Shown: positions 23,058-31,403 of the stretch, piece after piece
Layout: each line of letters begins with the position of its first letter
Numbering within the stretch: the first letter of the stretch is position 1
Source: Acetobacteraceae bacterium
GTDB lineage: Bacteria > Pseudomonadota > Alphaproteobacteria > Acetobacterales > Acetobacteraceae
DNA length: 50,582 nucleotides
NCBI GenBank assembly: GCA_019241425.1
Contig: JAFAXA010000293.1
Coordinates: 1-50,582 of the forward strand
Direction of reading: 5' to 3'
Position numbers and translations under genes: made by a program
The notes under the pieces: model-generated
Told to the model about the DNA's origin: nothing
The model's database searches: none
What the model saw: only the letters and a program-made list of their open reading frames with translations

Positions 23058-24770
23058 ATGCATTACGCCGTACTCGCTACCGACTATGACGGCACCATCG
23101 CCCATGACGGTGTTGTGGACGACGCAACACTCGACGCGCTGGAACGCCTGAAGGCCGGACAGCGTCGGCTGGTCCTTGTCACTGGCCGCGAATTGCCCGA
23201 CCTCCAGCGCGAAATGCCGCGCCTCGACCTGTTCGACCGCGTTGTCGCGGAGAATGGTGCTCTGCTTTACACGCCAGCGACGCGGGAACAGAAACCGCTG
23301 GGCGAGGCACCGCCCGCCGCCTTCGTCGAGCGGTTGCGCGCGCTCGAGGTATCGCCCCTCTCCGTCGGGCGGGTCATTGTCGCGAGTTGGGAACCCAACG
23401 AGGGCAAGGTGCTCGACGCCATCCGCGACCTCGGGCTCGAGTTGCAGATCATCTTCAACAAAGGCGCGGTTATGGTGCTGCCCGCCGGGGTCAACAAGGC
23501 AACCGGTCTCCTCGCCGCGCTCTGCGATCTTGGCTTGTCTCCGCTTGACTGCGTGGGGGTCGGTGACGCCGAAAACGACAACGCGTTCCTGGAAGCAAGC
23601 GGATTCTCGGTTGCGGTCGCCAACGCCCTGCCCGCACTCAAGGAGCGGGCGACGTTCGTAACGGAGGGTCAGCGCGGGGCGGGTGTCGCGGAACTGATCG
23701 ACCGCATGCTCGCGGACGATCTGGAGGGGCTCGATACGCATGAGCCGCGCCAAAGTGTCCTGATCGCAGAACCGCGCGACGGCGATGACGGTCCGGCGTT
23801 GCACCTGCAGCCGAAACGGGAAACCCTGCTGCTCGCGGGCGCTTCGGGAGGCGGCAAGTCGACGCTGACGTTGGGACTGTTGGAGCGGCTAGGCGACGCC
23901 GGCTTTCAGTACTGCGTCATCGACCCGGAAGGCGACTACGAGGGCAGCCTAGCCGCCAGCTACGTGGGCGACGCCAGGCAGCCGGCCGACGTGTCGGCAG
24001 TGATGGGAGAGTTGCGCAAGCCTCAGCAAAGCGTGGCCGTCAATCTGCTCGGCGTTCCGCTACAGGACAGGCCGGCTTTCTACGCCGCCCTGCTTCCGGA
24101 GCTGGCGCGGTTGCGCGAGACCACCGGCCGCCCGCATTTCGTTGTGGTCGACGAGGCGCATCATCTGCTGCCGACTGAATGGAATCCCCCGGCGGGAGAT
24201 TTTTCGGCGAGCCTCCAAGGCACGATGTTCGTGACGGTGCATCCGGAGCATCTCTCGCCGCGCGTGCTCGATCGCGTGGACCGGATGCTGGTGATCGGCC
24301 GCGATCCGGCGAAGGCGGCCGGCGCGTTCTGCGGCAGCCGCGGCTTGCATTGCCCCGCACCCGACGTGAAGCTGGAAACCGGGGAGGTGATGACGTTCGC
24401 CGCCGGTGATCCCGATATTCGCGTGATGCGGGTCGTGCCCGGCAACGGCACGCGGCAGCGGCACGTGCGCAAATACGCGGAAGGGAAGCTCGGTGAGGAT
24501 AAGAGCTTCTATTTTCGCGGGCCGGACCGCCGGCTCAATCTGAGGGCGCACAATCTCACGCTCTTTGTGCAGATCGCCGAGGGCGTCGATGCCGAGACAT
24601 GGGAGCATCACCGCCGGGCGGGCGATTTCTCCGAATGGATCGGATCCGCCATCAAGGATGGCGAACTCGCGCGCGCAATCGCCGCCATCGAGCAAAGCGA
24701 AGCGGCGACGGACGACTCACGACGCCAAATCCAGGAAGCAATCGAGGCCAAGTACACCGCACCGGCCTAA
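23058..24770 (+). CDS. HAD-IIB phosphatase fused to HerA-like P-loop ATPase
   Basis: 570-residue two-domain protein. Residues 1-220 are a Cof-type HAD hydrolase with motif I DYDGTIAHDG at 9-18, VTGRE at 41-45, a cap domain, and motif IV VGVGDAENDNAFL at 167-178. After a short linker, residues 250-570 carry Walker A GASGGGKST at 261-269, DPEGDYEG at 289-296 as in HerA/VirB4-type ATPases, and Walker B FVVVDEAHH at 361-369. HAD-IIB enzymes dephosphorylate sugar phosphates or trehalose/sucrose phosphate; the ATPase half may be regulatory or a motor. ATG 23058 fits. Stands alone on this strand. Confidence 0.85.
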   Translation: MHYAVLATDYDGTIAHDGVVDDATLDALERLKAGQRRLVLVTGRELPDLQREMPRLDLFDRVVAENGALLYTPATREQKPLGEAPPAAFVERLRALEVSPLSVGRVIVASWEPNEGKVLDAIRDLGLELQIIFNKGAVMVLPAGVNKATGLLAALCDLGLSPLDCVGVGDAENDNAFLEASGFSVAVANALPALKERATFVTEGQRGAGVAELIDRMLADDLEGLDTHEPRQSVLIAEPRDGDDGPALHLQPKRETLLLAGASGGGKSTLTLGLLERLGDAGFQYCVIDPEGDYEGSLAASYVGDARQPADVSAVMGELRKPQQSVAVNLLGVPLQDRPAFYAALLPELARLRETTGRPHFVVVDEAHHLLPTEWNPPAGDFSASLQGTMFVTVHPEHLSPRVLDRVDRMLVIGRDPAKAAGAFCGSRGLHCPAPDVKLETGEVMTFAAGDPDIRVMRVVPGNGTRQRHVRKYAEGKLGEDKSFYFRGPDRRLNLRAHNLTLFVQIAEGVDAETWEHHRRAGDFSEWIGSAIKDGELARAIAAIEQSEAATDDSRRQIQEAIEAKYTAPA

Positions 24771-24826
24771 TGTCTGCGTAACGCTTGGATCGGAGGCAAG
24801 CCAGCACCGACGGTTGACGACCGCGT

Positions 24827-25042
24827 TTATCGCGCCTGATCGGGAATTGCGGCACGCGCTGCTCGTTCGAGGCTATCTCTGACGGTCGGCTGACGCGAAC
24901 CGTCCCGGGCGCCGCGAGATCGTGACAGCCTGACGGCTTGTGGGTTGCTCTCCGATGGCGAGTCGCCTTCCCAATCAATGTCGGCGTCATCAGGCGTCGA
25001 GAACTCCACGTGCGAGAGGATGCTGCGTATTGGCTCGGTCAT
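24827..25042 (-). CDS. Small hypothetical protein coupled to the glycosyltransferase
   Basis: 71-residue acidic-then-basic protein starting MTEPIRSILSHVEFSTPDDADIDWEG; no family recognised and no hydrophobic segment. The ATG at 25042 overlaps the glycosyltransferase stop as ATGA. A GGAG lies nine bases upstream, which argues for a real coupled gene. The track's 115-residue version starts inside the glycosyltransferase. A small accessory protein of the glycolipid pathway is possible but not shown. Confidence 0.5.
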   Translation of the reverse strand: MTEPIRSILSHVEFSTPDDADIDWEGDSPSESNPQAVRLSRSRGARDGSRQPTVRDSLERAARAAIPDQAR

Positions 25043-26136
25043 GAACGTTTCTCCAATTCGGTTTGCGCAATGGGAGGACGGGCCGGTACGACGGCCAAGT
25101 TCCTGAGAAATGCTTCGGCGCAGGCTCGCCACGAGAACCGTTCTGCGAAGCTGCGGCAAGCCGAGCGGTTGCACCCCAGCGCCGCCAAGCAGGCGCGGCG
25201 CAAATTCCAGTCGGTCGCGCCGACCTCTGGATGCCCGGTCAGCAGATCGATCGGCCCGGTGACCGGAAAGGCCGCAACCGGAGTACCGCAGGCGAGCGCC
25301 TCCAGCAGCACGAGGCCGAATGTGTCGGTGAGCGACGGAAACACAAACAGGTCGGCCTGCGCGTACGCACTGGCGAGCGCCGCTCCATGGCGCTCGCCCA
25401 CGAAAACCACCTTCGGGTAATCCCGTCGGAGGGATGCGAGCTGCGGCCCGTCGCCGACCACCATTTTCGTTCCGGGCAGATCCATATCGAGAAACGCCCG
25501 GATGTTCTTTTCGACCGCGATCCGGCCCACATAAACGCTGAGGGGACGCTCCGGCCCGTCTGATCTGTGCGGCTCCGGTCGGAACAGGTCGATGTCGACC
25601 CCGCGCGACCAGGAACGGATGTTGCGAAAGCCGCGCGTCACCAACTCACGGCGGAGGCTTTCGGCGGCCACAAGCGTGCCTTGCGCCGGGCGATGGAACC
25701 GCCGTAACACAGCGTAGCTGAAACGGACCGGCGCACCGGTGCGCGCCCGCAGATATTCGGGGAAGCGGGTGTGAAACGCCGTCGTGAACGGCATGCCGAC
25801 TCGGAGCGCCCAAGCCCGGGCAGCCCAGCCAAGCGGCCCTTCCGTCGAGATATGCAGCGCGTTCGGTGCGAAGGCCTGGAGCATGGCATTCAGGCGACGG
25901 CGCGGCTTCAGGGCAAGGCGGATCGAGGGATAGCTCGGCAGCGGAACCGTAACGAAACGATCCGGTCCGATCACCTCGGCCACATGACCCATCTTGCGCA
26001 GTTCGTGGAGAACGGTGCGCATCGTGCGGACGACACCGTTCACCTGCGGTTCCCAGGCGTCAGAAACGATCAGGATACGCAGCTTTCCGCCCGCGGCTTG
26101 TTCGGCGAGATCAAGTGACCGGGGCTGGTCGAGCAC
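25039..26136 (-). CDS. GT4 family glycosyltransferase
   Basis: 365-residue GT-B fold glycosyltransferase. The N-terminal half opens LRILIVSDAWEPQVNGVVRT, the hallmark of mannosyl/glucosyl transferases acting on lipids in the MgtA/PimB group. The C-terminal half has the GT4 nucleotide-sugar motif YVGRIAVEKNI, VVGDGPQL and the ADLFVFPSLTDTFGLVLLEALACGTPV signature. GTG 26136 is my best start, overlapping the upstream gene by 26 bases; the Shine-Dalgarno is weak, so the start is uncertain. Coupling to an LpxH-like gene is a common proteobacterial arrangement for making glycosylated diacylglycerol lipids. Confidence 0.85.
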   Translation of the reverse strand: MLDQPRSLDLAEQAAGGKLRILIVSDAWEPQVNGVVRTMRTVLHELRKMGHVAEVIGPDRFVTVPLPSYPSIRLALKPRRRLNAMLQAFAPNALHISTEGPLGWAARAWALRVGMPFTTAFHTRFPEYLRARTGAPVRFSYAVLRRFHRPAQGTLVAAESLRRELVTRGFRNIRSWSRGVDIDLFRPEPHRSDGPERPLSVYVGRIAVEKNIRAFLDMDLPGTKMVVGDGPQLASLRRDYPKVVFVGERHGAALASAYAQADLFVFPSLTDTFGLVLLEALACGTPVAAFPVTGPIDLLTGHPEVGATDWNLRRACLAALGCNRSACRSFAERFSWRACAEAFLRNLAVVPARPPIAQTELEKRS

Positions 26137-26938
26137 GCGCGCGTTCCGTCGGTGAGCTGAAAAACGAAAGCTGGTTTTCGGCGACCCAGTCGAGCAATTC
26201 GAGGCGGCCGTCCTCATGCTCCACCAGTGCCGTGCAGCTTTCGACCCAATCGCCGTCATTGACATACAGCACGCCGCCGATGTCTCGCATCTGGGCATGA
26301 TGAATGTGGCCGCAGACGACGCCGTCATAGCCGCGCCGCTGCGCTTCGCCGGCGAGAGCGGCCTCGAACCGATCGATCGCCTTCACCGCGCCTTTCACCT
26401 GCCGCTTCGCCCAGGCGGAAAGGGACCAGTAGGGATAGCCGAGTCGCCGCCGCGCAGCGTTGAACCATCGATTGACGACGAGCGCCGCCGTGTACGCGCC
26501 GTCGCCGAGAAGCGCCAGAAACTTTGCGTAGCGCACCACGCTGTCGAACTCGTCGCCATGCATGATCAGCAGCTTGAGCCCGATTACGGTCTGGTGCGTT
26601 GCCTCCTTGCGGAGCTTGATCCCGGCGACCTCCAAATTGAGCGGCAGCCATGCGCGGAACATCTCGTCGTGATTGCCGGGAATGTAGACGATCTCTGTGC
26701 CCGCCTTGGCATGCGAGAGTAGAAGGCGAAGCACTTCGTCGTGTCCCTCGTCCCAGTACCAGGACCGGCGCAGCCGCCAGCCGTCGAGAATGTCGCCGAC
26801 CAGATACAGATGTTCGCACCGAACGCTGCCGAGGAAATCCGCCAGAAAGTCGGTCCGGCAGCCTTTCGTTCCCAGATGCGTATCGGACAGAAAGATGGCA
26901 CGATAGCGCCGCACCCGAGGTGGCGGAATGGCGTTCAT
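26111..26938 (-). CDS. LpxH-like metallophosphoesterase (UDP-2,3-diacylglucosamine diphosphatase family)
   Basis: 275-residue calcineurin-type phosphoesterase. Metal-binding motifs occur in order: FLSDTHLGTKGC (DxH), LVGDILDGW (GD), IPGNHDEMF (GNHD), IMHGDEFDSV and VVCGHIHHAQMR. This is the LpxH/YbbF-like group in which members hydrolyse the pyrophosphate of UDP-diacylglucosamine, though many annotated members act on other substrates. A true lipid A role is uncertain because the gene sits with a glycosyltransferase. ATG 26938 (MNAIPPP) is chosen over an upstream GTG; neither has a strong ribosome site. Confidence 0.82.
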   Translation of the reverse strand: MNAIPPPRVRRYRAIFLSDTHLGTKGCRTDFLADFLGSVRCEHLYLVGDILDGWRLRRSWYWDEGHDEVLRLLLSHAKAGTEIVYIPGNHDEMFRAWLPLNLEVAGIKLRKEATHQTVIGLKLLIMHGDEFDSVVRYAKFLALLGDGAYTAALVVNRWFNAARRRLGYPYWSLSAWAKRQVKGAVKAIDRFEAALAGEAQRRGYDGVVCGHIHHAQMRDIGGVLYVNDGDWVESCTALVEHEDGRLELLDWVAENQLSFFSSPTERARARPAPVT

Positions 26939-27144
26939 CCGGGGGCAGATCCGATTCGCTTCGTTTCCGAGCCGCACGGTGCTGATACGCGCGATTGCGA
27001 TTTATGCACGTGAACCTTGAATGACGCGGGTGCAATTGCCACGCCCGGTCGGACCGTCATCGCATTGACCCGGTATCTTCACCAGGCCGTCATGCCTCCA
27101 ATGTCATGCTGCGAGTTTGGCCGGCGCACCGCGTGCGGCTTCGC

Positions 27145-28032
27145 ATGCGCGGGCGGCTCTCGATGATCGTTTTATTCAACCCAGCGGCCGGCCGCCGCAG
27201 AGCGCATCTGCTATGGCGCGTGCTGGACGTGTTGTCGGCGAACGGAACGCGGCTGGAAATCACCGAAACGACTGGTCGCGGCCACGCAACGGAACTCGCA
27301 CGCCAGGCGGCGCAGGCTGGCGCACCGCTGGTGGTGGCGGCAGGCGGCGACGGCACGATTGCGGAAGTCGCTTCCGGGCTGATTGGAACGACAACCCGGC
27401 TCGGCGTCATCCCGCTCGGCACAGCCAATGTGCTCGCGCAGGAACTCCGACTTTCTGTCGAGCCACGCGCCGTCGCCGCCGCACTCGCCTTCGGCCGCAC
27501 CCGACTGCTTTGGCCGGGGCTCGCGGACACTCAGAGCGGCTCGCGCACCTTCGTGCAAATGATCGGCGCCGGGCTGGACGCGCAGGTCGTGCACCGGCTC
27601 TGCTTACCGCTGAAGCGAGCGATCGGGCGCGGCGCTTATGTGCTGCAAACGTTACGCGAAAGCACTCGCTACCAGTACCCGCCGCTGCGGGTAACGCTGG
27701 ACGGCGCGGCGACCGAGACGGCCAGCGTCATCGTGACGAAAGGCCGCCTTTACGCCGGCAACTTCACCTTGGCGCCGCTCGCCCGCCCCGAGGAGCCTGG
27801 TTTCTGGGTCGCATTGTTCGACAAAGGCGGAATGTTGCCAGCGCTCGGCTACGGGGCGGCGCTGACGTTGGACCTGCTCCCGCGGATGCCCGGGTGCAGG
27901 TTGGTGCGTGCTTCGCGCGTCGAGATCCGGGGCGCTGATGCGACTCCGGCACAGGCGGACGGCGACCCGGCGGGCGTCACGCCCATCGTGATCACCGACG
28001 CGGAGAAGCCAATCGAGGTCGTGACCGGATGA
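27145..28032 (+). CDS. Diacylglycerol kinase catalytic-domain (YegS/BmrU-like) lipid kinase
   Basis: About 295 residues. The N-terminal IVLFNPAAGRRR loop and VVAAGGDGTIAEVASGL carry the nucleotide-binding GGDGT motif, and VIPLGTANVLAQEL is the second DAGK signature. The C-terminal beta-sandwich domain includes GRLYAGNFTLAPLA. Members phosphorylate diacylglycerol, sphingoid bases or related lipids. Start uncertain: ATGs at 27106, 27145 and 27163 are all possible and none has a good Shine-Dalgarno. It is divergent from the LpxH-like/glycosyltransferase pair across a 206-base gap. Confidence 0.85.
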   Translation: MRGRLSMIVLFNPAAGRRRAHLLWRVLDVLSANGTRLEITETTGRGHATELARQAAQAGAPLVVAAGGDGTIAEVASGLIGTTTRLGVIPLGTANVLAQELRLSVEPRAVAAALAFGRTRLLWPGLADTQSGSRTFVQMIGAGLDAQVVHRLCLPLKRAIGRGAYVLQTLRESTRYQYPPLRVTLDGAATETASVIVTKGRLYAGNFTLAPLARPEEPGFWVALFDKGGMLPALGYGAALTLDLLPRMPGCRLVRASRVEIRGADATPAQADGDPAGVTPIVITDAEKPIEVVTG

Positions 28033-28050
28033 GCCGGGTCACGGTCGCGG

Positions 28051-28076
28051 CCGGCTGATCTCTCCGGCTGATCTCT
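28051..28076. repeat. 13-base perfect tandem duplication
   Basis: CCGGCTGATCTCT is repeated twice head to tail with no mismatch, just after the lipid kinase gene. It is probably a replication slippage product. It lies in the 280-base gap before pmtA, which otherwise shows no gene. Confidence 0.7.
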
Positions 28077-28312
28077 GTTGTTCGTCGGAGCGTAGAACCG
28101 GGCTGCGATTCACCGCCGCGCTTGTCAGTGACGTTCGAGTGTCATTCCTTCGTCACGGGGGTCGTGCCACACTGCCATCAAACCGTCACTGTGCGTCGAC
28201 TTGGTACCGATGCGAATCTGTGTTTCCTGTCGAATCGCGTCCGCCGCACGAATCCGGCGCGGTCACAGACGCATTCCGTGCAACGCGGTTTGGCGTTCAG
28301 AGAGTTCGGGGA

Positions 28313-29014
28313 ATGACGGTCGAGCTAAGCAAGAACGCGGTTGTCCAGGCATACGGGCGATGGGCGCCCATCTACGATGTGGTTTTCGGCCCGGTATTCC
28401 GGACCGGGCGGCAGGTTTCGGTCCGTGCCGCCGAGCGGATCGGTGGCCGCATTCTGGAAGTTGGAGTGGGTACCGGGCTTTCGCTTTCGAGCTACTCCCG
28501 AGCCAATTCGGTTTCGGGCGTCGATATCTCCGAACCGATGCTGGCGAAGGCGCGACGGCGCGTCGCCCGGTTGGGCTTGGACCATGTCGACGCGCTCGAC
28601 GTCATGGACGCCGAACATTTGAGCTTTCCCGATGCGTCGTTCGACGTGGTGGTCGCTCAGTACGTCGTGACCGCGGTGCCCCACCCCGAACGGGCGTTGG
28701 ACGAATTCGTGCGTGTCCTGAGGCCTGGCGGCGAACTCGTCATCACCAGCCGTATCGGGGCTGAGTCGGGATTCCGTGGCGTTGCGGAAAAGGCGTTGAT
28801 GCCGATCACCGGCTGGCTCGGCTTCAGAACGGATTTTCCTTGGGATCGTTACACCCGCTGGGCCGCTGCTCGGTCAGACGTACGGCTCCTGGAACGTCGC
28901 CCGATACCGCCGTTTGGTCATTTCTCCCTTGTTCGCTTTACGAAACAGGAAGCGGGCGGCGCTGGGTCGCCCGGCGCGGAACGCAATCCACAAACATATG
29001 AGGACGTGGGATGA
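28313..29014 (+). CDS. pmtA: Phosphatidylethanolamine N-methyltransferase-like SAM methyltransferase
   Basis: 233-residue class I methyltransferase resembling the Rhodobacter-type PmtA that converts phosphatidylethanolamine to phosphatidylcholine with S-adenosylmethionine. The N-terminal YGRWAPIYDVVFGPVF is a PmtA hallmark. The SAM motif is ILEVGVGTGLSL, followed by VSGVDISEPMLAKARRR and FDVVVAQYVVTAVPHPE. The ATG at 28313 follows GGGGA closely and restores the family start; the track ORF from 28139 is an upstream extension. The stop overlaps the next gene as ATGA. With psd 2.4 kb downstream supplying phosphatidylethanolamine, the lipid role is coherent. Confidence 0.85.
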   Translation: MTVELSKNAVVQAYGRWAPIYDVVFGPVFRTGRQVSVRAAERIGGRILEVGVGTGLSLSSYSRANSVSGVDISEPMLAKARRRVARLGLDHVDALDVMDAEHLSFPDASFDVVVAQYVVTAVPHPERALDEFVRVLRPGGELVITSRIGAESGFRGVAEKALMPITGWLGFRTDFPWDRYTRWAAARSDVRLLERRPIPPFGHFSLVRFTKQEAGGAGSPGAERNPQTYEDVG

Positions 29015-29622
29015 GAGGCTTCTTGGATCATCTGCGCGTGCAGCGCTGGGACGATCATCGCTACTACCATCATAGCCGGATCAACCAGTCCCTTCACCTG
29101 GTCAGCGCACTGAGTTTTTTGTGCGCCTATGTCATTGCCTTCAAGGATCCCGCGAAGGCCGCGCTCGTCGGTTGGCTGGTCGCGATGACCAGCCGGCAAA
29201 TCGGCCATCTTTTCTTCGAGCCGAAGGGCTATGACGAAGTGAATCAAGCGACCCACGAGCACAAGGAGGAGATCAAGGTCGGCTACAATCTCCACCGCAA
29301 GATCGTGCTCCTCACGATCTGGGCGCTGTCGCCGTTGCTGCTGATCCTCATGACCAAGCTTCCGTTCCCGTTCCCGACCTATGACAATGCCAGCGAGTTC
29401 GTGCGCAATCTCGGTTATCTATGGCTTGCGATCGGCGTCGGCGGTCTGCTGTTCCGCAGTTTTCACTTGTTCCTGATCAGGGATCTGCAGACCGGCTTGG
29501 TGTGGGCGGTGAAGATCCTCACCGATCCGTTCCATGACGTAAAATTATATTATCGAGCACCGTCCTATTTGCTGCGCGGCGAGCTGTTTGATACCCAGAC
29601 ACTTCAGGATTGTCACAGGTAG
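29011..29622 (+). CDS. Mpo1-like (DUF962) membrane protein
   Basis: 203-residue polytopic membrane protein. YYHHSRINQSLHLVSAL matches the H-H-x3-N-x3-H pattern of yeast Mpo1/DUF962 proteins. RQIGHLFFEPKGYDEVN matches their second conserved block, QxxGHxxFE. Mpo1 is an Fe(II)-dependent dioxygenase of 2-hydroxy fatty acid alpha-oxidation in sphingoid-base breakdown. Three further hydrophobic segments follow, roughly IVLLTIWALSPLLLIL, LGYLWLAIGVGGLL and a C-terminal amphipathic part. ATGA overlap with pmtA suggests coupled lipid work. Family assignment is by motif only. Confidence 0.65.
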   Translation: MRGFLDHLRVQRWDDHRYYHHSRINQSLHLVSALSFLCAYVIAFKDPAKAALVGWLVAMTSRQIGHLFFEPKGYDEVNQATHEHKEEIKVGYNLHRKIVLLTIWALSPLLLILMTKLPFPFPTYDNASEFVRNLGYLWLAIGVGGLLFRSFHLFLIRDLQTGLVWAVKILTDPFHDVKLYYRAPSYLLRGELFDTQTLQDCHR

Positions 29623-31376
29623 CCGGGGCTCGGCCCGGAACCTCCGTCAGCACTCCGCTGCGAGGCCGGCGCGTCGTCCGGGACGACGTCGCCGCCTTCG
29701 CCGAAGGTCGCACGTGCGGTCCAACTGCGGCGCCGCATGACCGCCATCTCCCGCAATATCTGGCGGCGGATCGCCTTGTTGCTGGCGGCGGGGTCCGTTC
29801 GCCACCATCCGTCGCGCTCCATCGCTTTGGCTGCGGCCACGAAGCGGCGGGCAACTTCGGCGAAGTCCTCATCGGTGTAGTTGAGGCTGAAAATGAGCCG
29901 CCCGGTGCCAACCCAACTAAGTGCCAGACCTTCCGCTCCCATATAGTATTGCAGCATCCAGTTGTAGCGGGACGGCCGTGGATAGCGGACGGTCCAGATC
30001 GACGAAAGATGCTCGACGGAGACCGGCAGCTCGGCGTCACGCAAGCTCGCATTGAGCTGAGAGGCTCGGCTGGCCCAGACATCATCGAGGCCTCGATACA
30101 GCCGAAGCACCTCCGCGGTCTCGAGGGCGCGCAGGAACTCATTCATCGCACCCATCACGTAGGGATGGGAATTGAACGTGCCGCGGGCGAGACAAACATC
30201 AGCCGGCCTTCCTTCGCGCGTCCTGCGCATGAACGCACGCCGTCCGCACAACACCCCAACCGGCAAACCGCCGCCAAGCGTCTTGCCGTAGGTCACGAGA
30301 TCGGCGCGGACGCCGAAATATTCCTGCGCGCCGCCAGGTGCGAGACGAAACCCGACGAACACTTCGTCGAAGATCAAAACGATACCGCGCGCGGTGCACA
30401 ATTCCCGGAGTTGCCGCAGCCACTGCGCGTAGTTCTCGAGGTCGGGGTGCGCTTCGGCACTGGCGCCGACGAGCGCCCCGTCGCTCGGGGCGGCCTGGTT
30501 GGGATGCAAGGCTTGCAGCGGATTGACCAGCACGCAAGCGATGTCCCGGCGGGTCCGCAAGACCCGGAGCGTGTGGTCGGACATGTCGGCCAGCGTGTAG
30601 GTGTCCCGCTCGAGGGCGGGGTTGCCGATCCCTGGTTGAACCGCGCCCCACCAGCCGTGATACGCGCCGCAGAAGCGCACCAGATGGGAGCGCCGGGTAT
30701 GGTAACGTGCGAGTCGCACCGCTTGCATCACGGCCTCGGTGCCGGACATGTGGAACGAGACCTCGTCCAAGCCGGATATCCGGCAAAGGCGCTCGACATT
30801 GTCGTGCAGGGCAGGGTGATACGAGCCGAGCACCGGGCCAAGGTCGCCGACCAGAGCGGCGCCGCGCGCAATGCACGCTTTGTAGAAATCATACCCGAGC
30901 AGGTTCACGCCGTACGAACCGCCGACGTCGTACATCACGTTACCGTCGAGATCGGTGACCGTAACGCCGCCGGCCGAGGAGAGCACCGAGCCCGGGGAGA
31001 GGCGTTCCTGCACGAAGCGGCTGAACTGGAAGGGCACCCGGTATGCGCTCGTGAATTGCAGGTCGGAGGCGCGGCGGGCGATCGCTGCGGTTGCCGCACG
31101 TGTTCGGCTGAATTTTTGGGCGTAGAGTTCGGACAAACGCCGGAAGCCTTCCTCGCGGCGGATCGCGATCACCTCGGGCGAATTATCGCACCGGAAGAAA
31201 CTACGCTCGTCGTATTCATAAAAAGGGAGGACCGAGGCGATGCGGCGGCTGATGCGCGGATGCCCGGCAAGCGACGGGTGCTTGGCCCGTGACAACAGGA
31301 AGCGACTTCTTGCCCGTGCCGCCAGTCCGCCCACCGCCATCGCGCCCGCGAGAACGCCGACCGTGCTCACCACCAC
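29613..31376 (-). CDS. Membrane-anchored class III aminotransferase (GSA-aminotransferase-like)
   Basis: 587-residue PLP enzyme. The first 20 residues are hydrophobic (VSTVGVLAGAMAVGGLAA), suggesting a membrane anchor. The class III core follows: YDVGGSYGVNLLGYD, MSGTEAVMQAVRLAR, CGAYHGWW, IFDEVFVGFR at 335-344 and TYGKTLGGGLP with the PLP lysine at 365. The family transfers amino groups on aldehyde- or keto-containing substrates. The N-terminal ~110 residues and C-terminal ~50 exceed the usual ~430-residue core. GTG 31376 lies next to divergent psd, 27 bases apart; the 3' end overlaps the Mpo1-like gene by 10 bases. Confidence 0.85.
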   Translation of the reverse strand: MVVSTVGVLAGAMAVGGLAARARSRFLLSRAKHPSLAGHPRISRRIASVLPFYEYDERSFFRCDNSPEVIAIRREEGFRRLSELYAQKFSRTRAATAAIARRASDLQFTSAYRVPFQFSRFVQERLSPGSVLSSAGGVTVTDLDGNVMYDVGGSYGVNLLGYDFYKACIARGAALVGDLGPVLGSYHPALHDNVERLCRISGLDEVSFHMSGTEAVMQAVRLARYHTRRSHLVRFCGAYHGWWGAVQPGIGNPALERDTYTLADMSDHTLRVLRTRRDIACVLVNPLQALHPNQAAPSDGALVGASAEAHPDLENYAQWLRQLRELCTARGIVLIFDEVFVGFRLAPGGAQEYFGVRADLVTYGKTLGGGLPVGVLCGRRAFMRRTREGRPADVCLARGTFNSHPYVMGAMNEFLRALETAEVLRLYRGLDDVWASRASQLNASLRDAELPVSVEHLSSIWTVRYPRPSRYNWMLQYYMGAEGLALSWVGTGRLIFSLNYTDEDFAEVARRFVAAAKAMERDGWWRTDPAASNKAIRRQILREMAVMRRRSWTARATFGEGGDVVPDDAPASQRSADGGSGPSPGYL

Positions 31377-31403
31377 GGGCGGGTTCCCGGTGATGATCGT
31401 CCG

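Noticed and set aside
29610-31292. 560-residue plus-strand ORF
   Set aside because: Antisense shadow of the class III aminotransferase, whose PLP motifs are intact on the minus strand.
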